A DNA stretch of 64,000 bases from Bradyrhizobium sp. Ai1a-2. Its GTDB lineage: Bacteria; Pseudomonadota; Alphaproteobacteria; Rhizobiales; Xanthobacteraceae. The position numbers and the translations under genes were made by a program. The DNA lies in the NCBI RefSeq assembly GCF_000426245.1, contig NZ_AUEZ01000016.1, positions 1-64,000 on the forward strand, in the 5' to 3' direction. Under the pieces are notes generated by a model, which did not search any database, was not told where the DNA came from, and worked only from the letters and a program-made list of their open reading frames with translations. Position 1 is the first letter of the stretch, and each line of letters starts with the position of its first letter. Positions 29,247 to 38,242 of the stretch are shown piece after piece.

Positions 29247-30221
29247 CTATTTGCTGCTCTCCGCCGGGCGAGCGCTCTGGTGCTGCCCCAAAAGCTCTTC
29301 AACTTCAGTACGTTGCGGGGCCGCGAACGCGCCTCCGAACCCGGTGCATTTCAGTGCGGCGGCGGCGGAGGCAAACCGCAGCGCGTCCCGCAGCTCCTGT
29401 CTTTCGGTGATGGCGAGCGCGAATGCGCCATGGAAAACGTCGCCCGCCCCGAGCGTATCGACGGTATGGACCGGGAAGGCTGGCGTCTCCTCCAGCTCGC
29501 TTTGTTCGTTCAGCCAGATCGTGCCCCGCGGGCCACGCGTTCCGGCCAGGAACGAGTCCGTCAGTCTGGCGATCTTCTTCAGCGCCTGGCCGTCATCGGT
29601 GACGTCGGCCGTCTCCTGCAACGGCTCGCTCGAGAACACGAGATGGGAAGAGGCCGTCAGCAGCCCCTCGCTGAGCGACATCGCGCGGTCGACATCGACG
29701 ATCACAGGGATGCCGCGTCTTCTGGCCTCGGCGCAGATATCAGTGCAGAACTCCGCACAGCGGCTCTCGGTCAGGATAGCCGCGCAATCGTGCAGCAGGA
29801 TTTCGGCACCGGGCAGGCGGACCTTCCATAACCCCGGATCGCGGAAGGTGACGATTGTGCGTTCGCCGGTCGGGTCGATCATGATGGTCGAGATCGGCGT
29901 CACCAGGCCCGGCATATGCACGATATGCCTGACGTCGATGCCCTCATGGTGCATCTGTTCGAACATGTATCTCGACGAGGTCTCGCGCGCATCGCCGATC
30001 GGTCCGCAGATCGCGGCGCGGCCGCCGAGCCGCACGATGGCGATCGCGGCGTTCAGCGCATTGCCGCCGCAGATCTCTTCGAAATGAGTGGCATTTTCCT
30101 TGGAGCCGCGGCTGGGGACGCCGCGCACGCGAAAGGTCAGGTCGCGCACCGGCATTCCAATGCAGAGAATGCGCGGTGGAATCTTTGGCGCAGCAGTGTG
30201 GAAATTCATTTCGTGGTCCAT
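29247..30221 (-). CDS. PfkB family carbohydrate kinase
   Basis: 324 residues. The N-terminal glycine motif GGNALNAAIAIVRLGGRAAICGPIGDD-like (starting GGNALNAAIA) and the C-terminal DTLGAGDVFHGAFALAI, with catalytic Asp in GAGD, are the two ribokinase/PfkB signatures. Specific sugar or nucleoside is not evident. Three in-frame ATGs lie close together; 30221 (MDHEMNFH) is best placed, eight bases after GGAG. Its neighbours are an Lrp regulator and NudC, neither of which identifies the substrate. Confidence 0.88.
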   Translation of the reverse strand: MDHEMNFHTAAPKIPPRILCIGMPVRDLTFRVRGVPSRGSKENATHFEEICGGNALNAAIAIVRLGGRAAICGPIGDARETSSRYMFEQMHHEGIDVRHIVHMPGLVTPISTIMIDPTGERTIVTFRDPGLWKVRLPGAEILLHDCAAILTESRCAEFCTDICAEARRRGIPVIVDVDRAMSLSEGLLTASSHLVFSSEPLQETADVTDDGQALKKIARLTDSFLAGTRGPRGTIWLNEQSELEETPAFPVHTVDTLGAGDVFHGAFALAITERQELRDALRFASAAAALKCTGFGGAFAAPQRTEVEELLGQHQSARPAESSK

Positions 30222-30287
30222 GATCATGGCTCCGAACCCGACCGGAACCACCCTCCGGTAATGGATTGGTGCATGGACCCGTTCCCG

Positions 30288-31238
30288 CTATGCGCCCGCG
30301 ACGTCTCCCCCATGCAGCCAACGTCCGACCAAATGATGGGCAATTGCAAAAGGATGCGGGCCAGCCAGGCCATCGGGATGCTGCCGCTTGAGCATCAGGG
30401 TCGCTTCCGCGCGATCGAACCAGCGCGCATCTTCGAGCTCGGTGCGGTCGACGATGATCTCCTCATTGGTTGCGCGCGCGGTGCATCCGATCATCAGGGA
30501 TGACGGGTAGGGCCAGGGCTGCGTCATGTAATAGTTGACATCGGTGCAGTGGATTCCCGACTCCTCGAAGATTTCGCGGCGGACCGCATCCTCGATGGTC
30601 TCGGCAGCTTCAACGAAGCCCGCGAGGCAGGAATACATCCCCGGCGGAAAACGGTTCTGGCGGCCGAGCAGGCATCTGTCGCCGTGGGTCACGAGCATGA
30701 TGACGACCGGGTCGGTGCGCGGAAAATGCTCGGCCTTGCAGCTCGGGCATTCGCGCTTCCAGCCGCCCTCCTTCATCGCGGTACGCGCGCCGCAATTGGC
30801 GCAAAAGCCATGGCGCTGGTGCCAGGTCACCATCGATTTTGCCATCGCGATCGCGGAGAGTTGTTCTGACGGGACCGCGCCCTGCATCGCCATGCCGCGC
30901 AGCTCGGTGACGGCGACATCGCTGCGGCCGACCAGCTTTTCCGCTGCTTGCGACGCGATGCCCATGCCGAATACCGGCGCGCCATCGCGCAGGCCGAGGA
31001 AGACCGTGCCGGGATTGGCGCCGAACTTCAGCGCCTCCTCGACCGAAAGCAGCGCCCGCGGACCGCTTTCCTCCTGCTTCACAACCAGCGAGTCGCGATA
31101 GATCACGTAAGCGCAGGCGTCGCGGCGGCTTTCCAGCGCGAACAGCTTCTCCTCATTGGTGCGCAGATGTGCGGCGCGATCGAGAACATTGGTGACGAAA
31201 GCCGGCTGCCCCAGCGGAAAATTGTTCAATGCTGACAT
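30288..31238 (-). CDS. nudC: NADH pyrophosphatase (NAD+ diphosphatase)
   Basis: 316 residues. The zinc ribbon CANCGART...CPSCKAEHFPRTDP lies near residues 130-155, and the Nudix box begins GFVEAAETIEDAVRREIFEESG near 205. Together these define NudC, which cleaves NAD(H) and can remove NAD caps from RNA. An N-terminal domain of about 120 residues precedes the ribbon, as in other alphaproteobacterial NudC. Start ATG 31236-31238 is six bases after the stop of the HIT gene, so the two are probably one operon. Confidence 0.94.
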   Translation of the reverse strand: MSALNNFPLGQPAFVTNVLDRAAHLRTNEEKLFALESRRDACAYVIYRDSLVVKQEESGPRALLSVEEALKFGANPGTVFLGLRDGAPVFGMGIASQAAEKLVGRSDVAVTELRGMAMQGAVPSEQLSAIAMAKSMVTWHQRHGFCANCGARTAMKEGGWKRECPSCKAEHFPRTDPVVIMLVTHGDRCLLGRQNRFPPGMYSCLAGFVEAAETIEDAVRREIFEESGIHCTDVNYYMTQPWPYPSSLMIGCTARATNEEIIVDRTELEDARWFDRAEATLMLKRQHPDGLAGPHPFAIAHHLVGRWLHGGDVAGA

Positions 31239-31244
31239 CTGTTC

Positions 31245-31664
31245 TCAACCCAACCAGATCTTGCGGCGAAGCGCGCTGATGAAATTCTGCACTTCTTCGG
31301 CATCATGCGCCAGCGGCGGCACCACGCCCCATACCGGGCGCGGCCAGGCGGCGTCGCTGGTGCGGCGTGCGATGATGTGAACATGAAGCTGCGGCACCGC
31401 ATTGCCTAGCGCTGCGATGTTGAGCTTGTCGCACTTGGTGATTTCCTTCAGCGCGCGCGCGACGCGGGAGATCTCGGTCATCAGCTGCGCCTGCTCGACC
31501 TCCTCGAGATCGATGATCTCCACCGCGCCCTCGTGGCGCGGCACCAGCAGCAGCCAGGGGTAATTGGCGTCCTTGATGACCAACACCCGGCTTAGCGGCA
31601 GGTCGCCGATGTCGATCGTGTCTTCCTTTAATCGGGAGTGCAGTGACCAGGCGGAGGCAGGCAT
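31245..31664 (-). CDS. HIT domain nucleotide hydrolase
   Basis: 139 residues. The histidine triad appears as PQLHVHIIARRTSD near residues 92-105, preceded by LVPRHEGAVEIIDLEE. This is typical of a HIT/HINT-type diadenosine polyphosphate or nucleoside phosphoramidate hydrolase. AGGAA lies before ATG 31662-31664; the frame extends 105 codons upstream but that stretch covers the SRP RNA gene on the other strand and is not coding. It is probably cotranscribed with nudC, and both enzymes act on nucleotide by-products. Confidence 0.9.
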   Translation of the reverse strand: MPASAWSLHSRLKEDTIDIGDLPLSRVLVIKDANYPWLLLVPRHEGAVEIIDLEEVEQAQLMTEISRVARALKEITKCDKLNIAALGNAVPQLHVHIIARRTSDAAWPRPVWGVVPPLAHDAEEVQNFISALRRKIWLG

Positions 31665-31787
31665 CGGAATTCCTGGAACGATGCGGGGATGATGGCAGGT
31701 AATGCCTTTCTGCCCTCGGGCACAAGCCCGCTGCGTTCCGTGCAGGCCACGCTTGCTTTCCGACCCTTTTGGCCCCAAATAGGGACC

Positions 31788-31884
31788 GGGAGATTGGCGG
31801 TGGACGAGCCACTCGCCAACCGGGTCAGGTCCGGAAGGAAGCAGCCCTAACGAGGTCCGGATCGGGTCGCTCGTCAGTCTCCTA
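31788..31884 (+). ncRNA. ffs: Signal recognition particle RNA (4.5S type)
   Basis: The apical loop sequence GTCAGGTCCGGAAGGAAGCA is the universal bacterial SRP RNA signature that binds Ffh. Flanking sequences pair as a long stem (GGGAGATTGGCGG with the region ending CGTCAGTCTCC). Length of about 97 nt fits a small bacterial SRP RNA. A short T run follows at 31889-31893. Ends are approximate. Confidence 0.95.
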
Positions 31885-31997
31885 CCTGTTTTTCGAGCGA
31901 ATCGTGCGTAAGCCGGCGCTGTTCCGCGCTTTTGAGTTCGATTCCAGCTCCGTTCCGCAAAGCCGGCCCCGAGAGACAATCAATTGCGGATCGACCA

Positions 31998-33815
31998 ATG
32001 AATGACGCTGGCGCTCCTCCGAATCAAGCTGAAGGCGCCGGTCAGGCCGGCTTCGAAGCCGCAAAGCCCTACCGGGTGCTGGCGCGCAAATACCGCCCCT
32101 CCAGCTTTGACGACCTGATCGGCCAGGAGGCCATGGTGCGCACGGTCTCGAACGCGTTCGAGACCGGACGAATTCCGCAGGCGTGGATCCTGACCGGGGT
32201 GCGCGGGGTCGGCAAAACCACCACCGCCCGCATCCTGGCCCGTGCGCTGAACTATGAATTGCCTGATGGATCGGTGAAGGGGCCGAGCATCCAGATGCCC
32301 GTGCTCGGTCTGCACTGCCAGGCCATCATGGAAAGCCGGCACATGGACGTGCTGGAGATGGACGCTGCGTCCCATACCGGCGTCGACGATGTCCGCCAGA
32401 TCAATGACAGCGTGCGTTATGCGCCGGCGAGCGCGCGCTACAAGGTCTACATCATCGACGAAGTCCACATGCTCTCGACCGCGGCCTTCAACGCATTCCT
32501 GAAGACGCTCGAGGAGCCGCCGGAGCACGCCAAATTCGTCTTCGCCACCACCGAAATCCGCAAAGTCCCGGTAACGGTGCTCTCGCGCTGCCAGCGTTTC
32601 GACCTGCGCCGGGTCGAGGCCGACGTGCTGATGAAGCATCTCGGTAACATCGCGGCCAAGGAAGGCGTCGAAGTCGAGCCGGAAGCGCTCGGCATCATCG
32701 CGCGCGCCGCTGAGGGCTCGGTGCGCGATTCGCTGTCGCTGTTCGACCAGGCAATCGCGCATGCGGCCGGAACCGTGCGCGCCGAGGAAGTGCGGCAGAT
32801 GCTCGGGCTTGCCGACCGCACCCGGGTGATCGAGCTGTTCGATTCGCTGGCGCGCGGGGATATTGCGGCCGCGTTCACCGAATTCCGTGCGCAATATGAT
32901 GTCGGCGCCGATCCGGTGGTGGTGCTCTCCGACCTCGCCGAATTCGTCAATTTCGTTACCCGCGTCAAGTTCGTGCCGGCTACCGCCGATAACGTGGCGT
33001 TCGGCGAAACCGAGCGCGTCCGCGCCCGCGAGTTCGCGACCAAGCTGTCGACGCGGGTGCTGTCGCGGATGTGGCAGATGCTGCTCAAGGGCATCGCCGA
33101 GGTGCAGACCGCCACCCGTCCGGCCGCCGCCGCCGAGATGGTGTTGGTGCGGATCGCCTACGTCGCCGACCTGCCGACGCCGGACGAAGCGATCAGGATG
33201 ATCGAACAGAACGGCGGCGCGGCGCCGGTGGTCGCGGGCGGCACGACCGCATCGCGGGCTGCGCCATCCGCGCCCGTCTCCTCGATTGCCTCGTCGCCGG
33301 CGCGCGCTCCCGCAGCTGCGCCCCGGGCCAGCGCGGAGACCTCGCTGCGACCACAGGCCGTGGCGCCCGAGACGCAGTCGGCGCCCGCGCTGCGTATCAC
33401 CAGCTTCATGCAGCTTCTCGCTCTCGCCGGCGAGAAGCGCGATCTGATGATCAAGGGCGCGCTCGAAGCCGATGTGCGGCTGGTGCGGATCGAGGACGGA
33501 CGGCTCGACATCGCGCTGGAGCCGCATGCTTCGCGCGGCCTCGTCACCGATCTCTCGCGCAAACTTGAACTATGGACCGGCCGGCGCTGGACCGTGATCG
33601 TCTCCAACGAAGCCGGGCAGCCGACCATCCGCTCGCAAAATCTCGCCGAGAAGAGCCAGCGCGAGCGGGCGGCCGAAGCCGATCCGCGGGTGAAGGAGGT
33701 TCTGGCCCGCTTTCCGGGCGCGAAGGTCGTCGAGGTGCGCAGGCTTGCCGCCGAGCCGGCGGAAACCGATATTGTCAGCGAAGACCCGATCGAGAGCGGC
33801 GACGGCGACGATTAG
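31998..33815 (+). CDS. dnaX: DNA polymerase III subunits gamma and tau
   Basis: 605-residue clamp-loader ATPase. Walker A GVRGVGKTTTARILARAL (near residue 65), Walker B IIDEVHMLS, and the SRC arginine-finger region LSRCQRFDLRR are clear. Unlike enterobacterial DnaX, the four-cysteine zinc module after the P-loop is reduced to a single Cys (GLHCQAIMESRHMDV), as seems usual in this lineage. A Pro/Ala-rich linker (about residues 410-455) joins the C-terminal tau region. Start ATG 31998 is preferred over upstream codons that run into the SRP RNA region. It forms a cluster with ybaB and recR. Confidence 0.95.
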   Translation: MNDAGAPPNQAEGAGQAGFEAAKPYRVLARKYRPSSFDDLIGQEAMVRTVSNAFETGRIPQAWILTGVRGVGKTTTARILARALNYELPDGSVKGPSIQMPVLGLHCQAIMESRHMDVLEMDAASHTGVDDVRQINDSVRYAPASARYKVYIIDEVHMLSTAAFNAFLKTLEEPPEHAKFVFATTEIRKVPVTVLSRCQRFDLRRVEADVLMKHLGNIAAKEGVEVEPEALGIIARAAEGSVRDSLSLFDQAIAHAAGTVRAEEVRQMLGLADRTRVIELFDSLARGDIAAAFTEFRAQYDVGADPVVVLSDLAEFVNFVTRVKFVPATADNVAFGETERVRAREFATKLSTRVLSRMWQMLLKGIAEVQTATRPAAAAEMVLVRIAYVADLPTPDEAIRMIEQNGGAAPVVAGGTTASRAAPSAPVSSIASSPARAPAAAPRASAETSLRPQAVAPETQSAPALRITSFMQLLALAGEKRDLMIKGALEADVRLVRIEDGRLDIALEPHASRGLVTDLSRKLELWTGRRWTVIVSNEAGQPTIRSQNLAEKSQRERAAEADPRVKEVLARFPGAKVVEVRRLAAEPAETDIVSEDPIESGDGDD

Positions 33816-33857
33816 CGTGATCGGGGATCATGCGCGAACAAATTGAGGGGATAACCG

Positions 33858-34178
33858 ATGGCTGATTTTCTCGGCATGATGAAGCAGGCGGCGCAGCTGC
33901 AGTCCAAGATGCAGGCGATGCAGGAAGAGCTCGGCAATGTCGAGGTCGAGGGCATTTCCGGCGGCGGCCTCGTCGCCGTGCGCATGAGCGCGAAGATGGA
34001 AGTGAAGGGCGTCAAGATCGATCCGTCGCTGATGAAGCCGGAGGAACAAGAGATCCTCGAGGACCTCCTGGTCACCGCGCACAATGACGCGCGGCGCAAG
34101 GCGGAACTCGCGGTGCAGGAGAAGATGCAGACGCTCACCGGCGGGCTCGGCCTGCCGCCCGGGCTCGGTCTCACCTGA
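33858..34178 (+). CDS. YbaB/EbfC family nucleoid-associated protein
   Basis: 106 residues, helical at both ends with a central beta sheet ([32 protein letters not shown]). The [19 protein letters not shown] start is typical of YbaB/EbfC, a small dimeric DNA-binding protein. GAGGGGATAACCG precedes the ATG. It stands between dnaX and recR, the conserved arrangement, with its stop two bases from the recR start. Confidence 0.95.
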   Translation: MADFLGMMKQAAQLQSKMQAMQEELGNVEVEGISGGGLVAVRMSAKMEVKGVKIDPSLMKPEEQEILEDLLVTAHNDARRKAELAVQEKMQTLTGGLGLPPGLGLT

Positions 34179-34179
34179 A

Positions 34180-34785
34180 ATGGCCGCAAGCGTCGCCGGA
34201 CCTGAAATCGAGCGCCTGATCCAGCTTCTGGCGCGGCTGCCCGGCCTCGGGCCGCGCTCGGCCCGGCGTGCGGCGCTGCACCTGATCAAGAAGCGCGAAG
34301 CGCTGATGACGCCGCTCGCCTCGGCGCTGCAGGTGGCGATCGACAAGATCCAGGTCTGCAAGACCTGCGGCAATATCGATACGCAGAATCCTTGCACGGT
34401 CTGCACCGATCCGCGCCGCGATCCTTCCATCATCGTCGTGGTCGCCGACGTTGCCGATCTCTGGGCGCTGGAACGCGCGAACGCGACCAATGGTCGCTAT
34501 CACGTCCTCGGCGCGACGCTGTCGCCGCTTGACGGCGTCGGCCCGCAGGATCTCACCATCGATCAGCTGGTGGCGCGCGCGCATGATCCGCAGGTCAGCG
34601 AGATTATCCTGGCGCTGAACGCAACCGTGGATGGCCAGACCACGGCGCACTACATCACCGATCTGCTTCAAGAGGCCAATGTGCGAGTGACGCGGCTGGC
34701 GCATGGCGTGCCGGTCGGTGGCGAGCTTGATTACCTCGATGAAGGTACGCTATCCGCAGCCATGCGGCAGCGAACGCTCTTCTAG
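34180..34785 (+). CDS. recR: Recombination protein RecR
   Basis: 201 residues. A helix-hairpin-helix ([16 protein letters not shown]), a C4 zinc finger with Cys60, 63, 72 and 75 (CKTCG...CTVC), a Toprim domain ([13 protein letters not shown]) and the C-terminal [22 protein letters not shown]alker-B-like segment are all present. It acts with RecF/RecO in gap repair. The start at 34180 is immediately after the ybaB stop; the longer frame upstream lies inside ybaB. Confidence 0.96.
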   Translation: MAASVAGPEIERLIQLLARLPGLGPRSARRAALHLIKKREALMTPLASALQVAIDKIQVCKTCGNIDTQNPCTVCTDPRRDPSIIVVVADVADLWALERANATNGRYHVLGATLSPLDGVGPQDLTIDQLVARAHDPQVSEIILALNATVDGQTTAHYITDLLQEANVRVTRLAHGVPVGGELDYLDEGTLSAAMRQRTLF

Positions 34786-34810
34786 CTACATATCAACGGA
34801 ACTGAACGAG

Positions 34811-35245
34811 ATGACGAAACACCGATTCGGCATTCGCCTGTGCTTTGCGGTCATTCTGGGAGCGGTGCTTGCCGCGCCCGCCGCGCTGGCCCAAGAGGAA
34901 GAGGCCGCGCCGAGGCCGGGCAAGCCGATTCATGCCGGCGAGGTGCTGTCGGGCGAACTCAACACGCTGCGCGTCCGCGACATCAACAAAGCCGGCAAGC
35001 GCATCGCGACCTATCAGCTTACCAGCGAACCGCGCCGCCTGCCGCCGCCGAACGGGCTGTGCAATCTCGAGACCGGTCCTGAGACATTCCAGCTTGTCCC
35101 CGCCAACGACGCGCAGGCCGCGCAACTGAGGCCTTTTGTCGGCAAGGAAATCTCGGTGAAGGTCGACGAAGTCGCCTGCGCGCAAGAGGCAGGGCAGATG
35201 AGCGAGGCTGTCGTCACCAAGTGGAGCGTGGTGACGAAGCATTAA
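34811..35245 (+). CDS. Hypothetical exported protein
   Basis: 144 residues. The signal peptide FGIRLCFAVILGAVLAAPAA ends at ALAQ near residue 28. An acidic EEEAAPRPGKP linker and a compact beta-rich domain with two cysteines (GLCNLETG, VACAQEAG) follow. A GACGAG-like ribosome site lies near ATG 34811. It lies 25 bases after recR and could be cotranscribed. No named family recognised; the domain is conserved-looking (TYQLTSEPRRLPPPNGLCNLET start), and periplasmic location is inferred. Confidence 0.75.
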   Translation: MTKHRFGIRLCFAVILGAVLAAPAALAQEEEAAPRPGKPIHAGEVLSGELNTLRVRDINKAGKRIATYQLTSEPRRLPPPNGLCNLETGPETFQLVPANDAQAAQLRPFVGKEISVKVDEVACAQEAGQMSEAVVTKWSVVTKH

Positions 35246-35255
35246 GGTTTGGCCT

Positions 35256-35344
35256 CGTAGCCCGGATGAAGCGCAGCGCAATCCGGGATCTATGGGAAAC
35301 AACCTCGACTCTCCCGGATTGCGCTGCGCTCCATCCGGGCTACG
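35256..35344. repeat. Intergenic palindromic repeat, family D copy 2
   Basis: CGTAGCCCGGATGAAGCGCA faces TGCGCTCCATCCGGGCTACG across about 40 bases that include a second inner CAATCCGGGA/CCCGGATTG pair. It separates a plus-strand gene from the minus-strand AmpG-like permease. Confidence 0.88.
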
Positions 35345-35348
35345 GCCC

Positions 35349-36719
35349 TTACACCTTCACCGGCCCGAGCGCGTCGAAATGCCCGCGGCGCTGCAGCCAT
35401 GCGAGCAGGATCAGGCTCGGGATCGCGACCAGCACGCAGATCACGAAGAACAAGGGCCAGCCTGTCGCCTTGGCGACGAAACCAGCGCCTGACGAGAGAT
35501 AGGTGCGGCCTACCGCGGCAAGCGCGGTCAGCAATGCATATTGCGTCGCCGTGTGCAGGGGATTGCGGCACAGCGCCGAGAGATAGGCGACGAAGATCAC
35601 GGTGCCGATCGCGCTGGTGAAGTTTTCGCAGGTGATCGCGAGCGCCAGCGCCCACTGGTTGACGCCGACCACCGCGAGCCAGGAGAAGGAGAGGTTGGCG
35701 AGTGCCTGCACGATGCCGCCGATCCACAGGCTCGTCGCCAGCGAATAGCGCCGCGCCACGAAGCCGCCGGCAAAACCGCCGATCAGGGTGGCGGCGAGCC
35801 CCACGCCTTTGACGATCGCGGCATAGTCGACCTTGCTGAAGCCGATATCGATCACGAACGGCGCCGTCATCGTGCCCGAGAACGCATCGGTGAACTTGAA
35901 CAGCACGACGAAGGCCAGTGCCGCGATGGCATCGCGTCGGCTGAGGAACTCGGAGAACGCGCCGACCGCGGCGCGGATCACGCGCGAGAATACCGTTTCC
36001 GCGGCCGTGGCCGCTTCGGCGTCCTTCGACTGCGCCGGCTCGGTCGCAACCAGTGCGGTGATCATCCCGATCACGACCAGCGCGGCCATCACCACGTAGC
36101 CCCACATCCACGCGGACGAGCGCACCACGCCTCCGCCCTCGAACCCGCTGACGATGAACAGGGCGCCCGCGGTCGAGACCAGCATGCCGATGCGGTAGGC
36201 CGCGACATAAGATGCCATGCCGGCGGCCTGCTCGCTCTCGGGCAGGCTCTCGACACGGAAGGCATCGACGACGATGTCCTGCGTCGAGGAGGTGGTGGCG
36301 ACCAGCAGCGCGGCAAAGGCGGCGAACCACGGCGAGCGCGCGGGATCGGCGACCGCGAGCACGAGGATCGTGGTGATCAGCAGGAGCTGCGAGAACAACA
36401 GCCAGCCACGGCGCCGTCCGAAATGTCGGGTGAAGAACGGCACGTGCAGCGCATCGACCAGTGGCGCCCACAGGAATTTCAACGTGTAGGGCGTGCCGAC
36501 CAGCGCGAGCAGGCCGATGGTGCCGAGATCGACGCCGACCTCGCGCATCCACACCTGCAGCGTCGACCCGGACAGCGCCAGCGGCAGGCCCGACGAGAAG
36601 CCCAGCACCAGCACGATCAGGACGCGCGGCTGCAGATAAACGGCAAGGCTGTCGCGCCAGGAGGTGGCGGCAGGCTCGGCTTTCTCGGTCGCGGCGGCTG
36701 TCGCTTCAGGCGCGGTCAT
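35349..36719 (-). CDS. AmpG-type muropeptide permease (MFS)
   Basis: 456 residues with about 12 to 14 membrane segments. Family features include LGFSSGLPLALSGSTLQVWM, GTPYTLKFLWAPLVDA, STQDIVVDAFRVESL and EFCENF-like CENFTSAIGTVIFVAYLSALC. These match AmpG, which imports cell-wall anhydromuropeptides for recycling. A low-complexity Ala/Glu N-terminus precedes the first segment. Related MFS carriers of siderophores share some motifs. Start ATG 36717-36719 fits. Palindromic repeats flank it on both sides. Confidence 0.88.
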   Translation of the reverse strand: MTAPEATAAATEKAEPAATSWRDSLAVYLQPRVLIVLVLGFSSGLPLALSGSTLQVWMREVGVDLGTIGLLALVGTPYTLKFLWAPLVDALHVPFFTRHFGRRRGWLLFSQLLLITTILVLAVADPARSPWFAAFAALLVATTSSTQDIVVDAFRVESLPESEQAAGMASYVAAYRIGMLVSTAGALFIVSGFEGGGVVRSSAWMWGYVVMAALVVIGMITALVATEPAQSKDAEAATAAETVFSRVIRAAVGAFSEFLSRRDAIAALAFVVLFKFTDAFSGTMTAPFVIDIGFSKVDYAAIVKGVGLAATLIGGFAGGFVARRYSLATSLWIGGIVQALANLSFSWLAVVGVNQWALALAITCENFTSAIGTVIFVAYLSALCRNPLHTATQYALLTALAAVGRTYLSSGAGFVAKATGWPLFFVICVLVAIPSLILLAWLQRRGHFDALGPVKV

Positions 36720-36767
36720 GGAGCCCTGTTAGCAGATTCGGCAGGAAAATCCGCCCTTGTCCGTCCG

Positions 36768-36852
36768 CGTAGGATGGGTAGAGCGAAGCGAAACCCATCA
36801 CGTCCTTGCGGCGACGATATGATGGGTTTCGCTGCGCTCTACCCATCCTACG
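36768..36852. repeat. Intergenic palindromic repeat, family A copy 3
   Basis: CGTAGGATGGGTAGAGCGAA opposed by TGCGCTCTACCCATCCTACG, the same architecture as 41-127 and 391-476. It ends 11 bases from the rmuC stop codon. Confidence 0.88.
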
Positions 36853-36863
36853 AGGGCTCTTAG

Positions 36864-38072
36864 CTATTCCCCCGCCTGCAGCTTGGGTGGGGCGGGGAAC
36901 AATTCGGGCCTGCCGCTGGGCACGATCCGGGGCAGTTCCACCGGGGCGTCCGACTTGCTGAAATCGAGCTCCTCGATCCGGCCGGCGCGCTTTTCGATCT
37001 TGTCGGCGGAGATCAGGATCTGGCGTACATCCTCGTTCGCCTGCGAGAAATGGTTCTGCAGTTTGAGCACGCGGTCGCGGAGCCGCGACAGATCGTCGCC
37101 GAGCTTGATCACCTCGGTGCGGATCTGGTCGGCGGCATCGCGCATCCGCGCGTCCTTCATGATCTGCTGCATCACCTGGATCGCGAGCATCAACAGCGAG
37201 GGCGACACCAGCACCACGCGGGCGCGATAGGCCTTCTGGATCACATCGTCGAAGCCGTCATGGATCTCGGCATAGACCGACTCCGAGGGTACGAACATCA
37301 GCGCAGTGTCCTGGGTCTCGCCGGCGATCAGGTATTTTTCCGCGATGTCGCTGACATGCTTCATCACGTCGTTGCGCAGGCGCTGGCTGGCATATTTGCG
37401 CTCGTCGTCGCTGCGCGCGTCGTGCAGCGCCGTCATCGCCTCCAGCGGGAATTTCGCGTCGATGCAGAGCGGGCGCTGATCCGGCAGGAACACCACGCAA
37501 TCCGGCCGCTTGCCGGATGAGAGCGTGAACTGGAATTCGTAGGAGCCCTTCGGCAGCCCGTCCTGGACGATCGCTTCCATCCGCGCCTGGCCGAAGGCAC
37601 CACGCGACTGCTTGTTGGCGAGCACGTCACGCAGCGTCGTCACCTGTGTCGTCAGGTCGGTGAGGTTCTTGTGCGCGTTGTCGATGATGCCGAGCCGCTC
37701 GTGCAGATGGCGCAGGCTGTCCATGGTGTGGCGGGTGGTCTGCTCCATGGATTGGCCGACGCGGTGGGTGACCGAATCCAGCCGCTCGTTGACGGCGCGC
37801 GCCATCTCGGCCTGACGGCCGGCGAGGGCCTGCGTCATCGCATCGACCCGGCCGCTCGACTCGCTCTGGGCGCGCAGCACTTCGCTGAGCCGCTCTTCCA
37901 GTTCATCGGCGCGAATGGTCTGAGCCATCGCCAGTTCCGCGCCGCGCCGGGATGAGCGCGCGATCACGATGGCGATCGTCAGCAGCAGGACGAGCACGAG
38001 CACGCCGAACGCAACCAGCGCGTCGGCGATGCGGACCGGCCAGTCGCCGACCATGAAGAGAATCTCGTTCAT
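36864..38072 (-). CDS. rmuC: DNA recombination protein RmuC
   Basis: 402 residues. An N-terminal membrane segment (LVAFGVLVLVLLLTIAIVIA, residues 19-38) is followed by a long coiled coil to about residue 150. The conserved RmuC nuclease-like domain follows: RGAFGQARMEAIVQDGLP, CIDAKFPLEAM and MFVPSESVYAEI. Homologues limit genome rearrangement. It is divergent from def across a 170-base region holding a CtrA-type site. Confidence 0.93.
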   Translation of the reverse strand: MNEILFMVGDWPVRIADALVAFGVLVLVLLLTIAIVIARSSRRGAELAMAQTIRADELEERLSEVLRAQSESSGRVDAMTQALAGRQAEMARAVNERLDSVTHRVGQSMEQTTRHTMDSLRHLHERLGIIDNAHKNLTDLTTQVTTLRDVLANKQSRGAFGQARMEAIVQDGLPKGSYEFQFTLSSGKRPDCVVFLPDQRPLCIDAKFPLEAMTALHDARSDDERKYASQRLRNDVMKHVSDIAEKYLIAGETQDTALMFVPSESVYAEIHDGFDDVIQKAYRARVVLVSPSLLMLAIQVMQQIMKDARMRDAADQIRTEVIKLGDDLSRLRDRVLKLQNHFSQANEDVRQILISADKIEKRAGRIEELDFSKSDAPVELPRIVPSGRPELFPAPPKLQAGE

Positions 38073-38123
38073 GCAAGCGCTATAGCCGATTCGCCGCCCG
38101 CCGCGAACGAAAGTGGAACATTT

Positions 38124-38195
38124 ATGGTTAACAAGCCGTGAAGTTTCATGGTTAAGAAAGGCTGAAGAATCACGGTTAAGGCTGTCTTAACCGGT
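38124..38195. repeat. Imperfect 24-bp tandem repeat, three units
   Basis: Units start at 38124, 38148 and 38172, each beginning A(T/C)GGTTAA and continuing with a GAAG- or GCTG-rich stretch. TTAA recurs with an exact 24-base period (38128, 38152, 38176). Confidence 0.75.
38176..38191. promoter_or_regulatory. Candidate CtrA binding site (TTAA-N7-TTAAC)
   Basis: TTAAGGCTGTCTTAAC matches the full alphaproteobacterial CtrA consensus TTAA-N7-TTAAC exactly. It is 52 bases before the def start and about 105 bases from the rmuC start on the other strand. Two half-sites (GGTTAA) lie 24 and 48 bases upstream. Binding is inferred, not shown. Confidence 0.65.
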
Positions 38196-38242
38196 TCCGG
38201 ATCGCATTGACCCCGGCATATCAAGCGCTTAAATCGCCAGCC

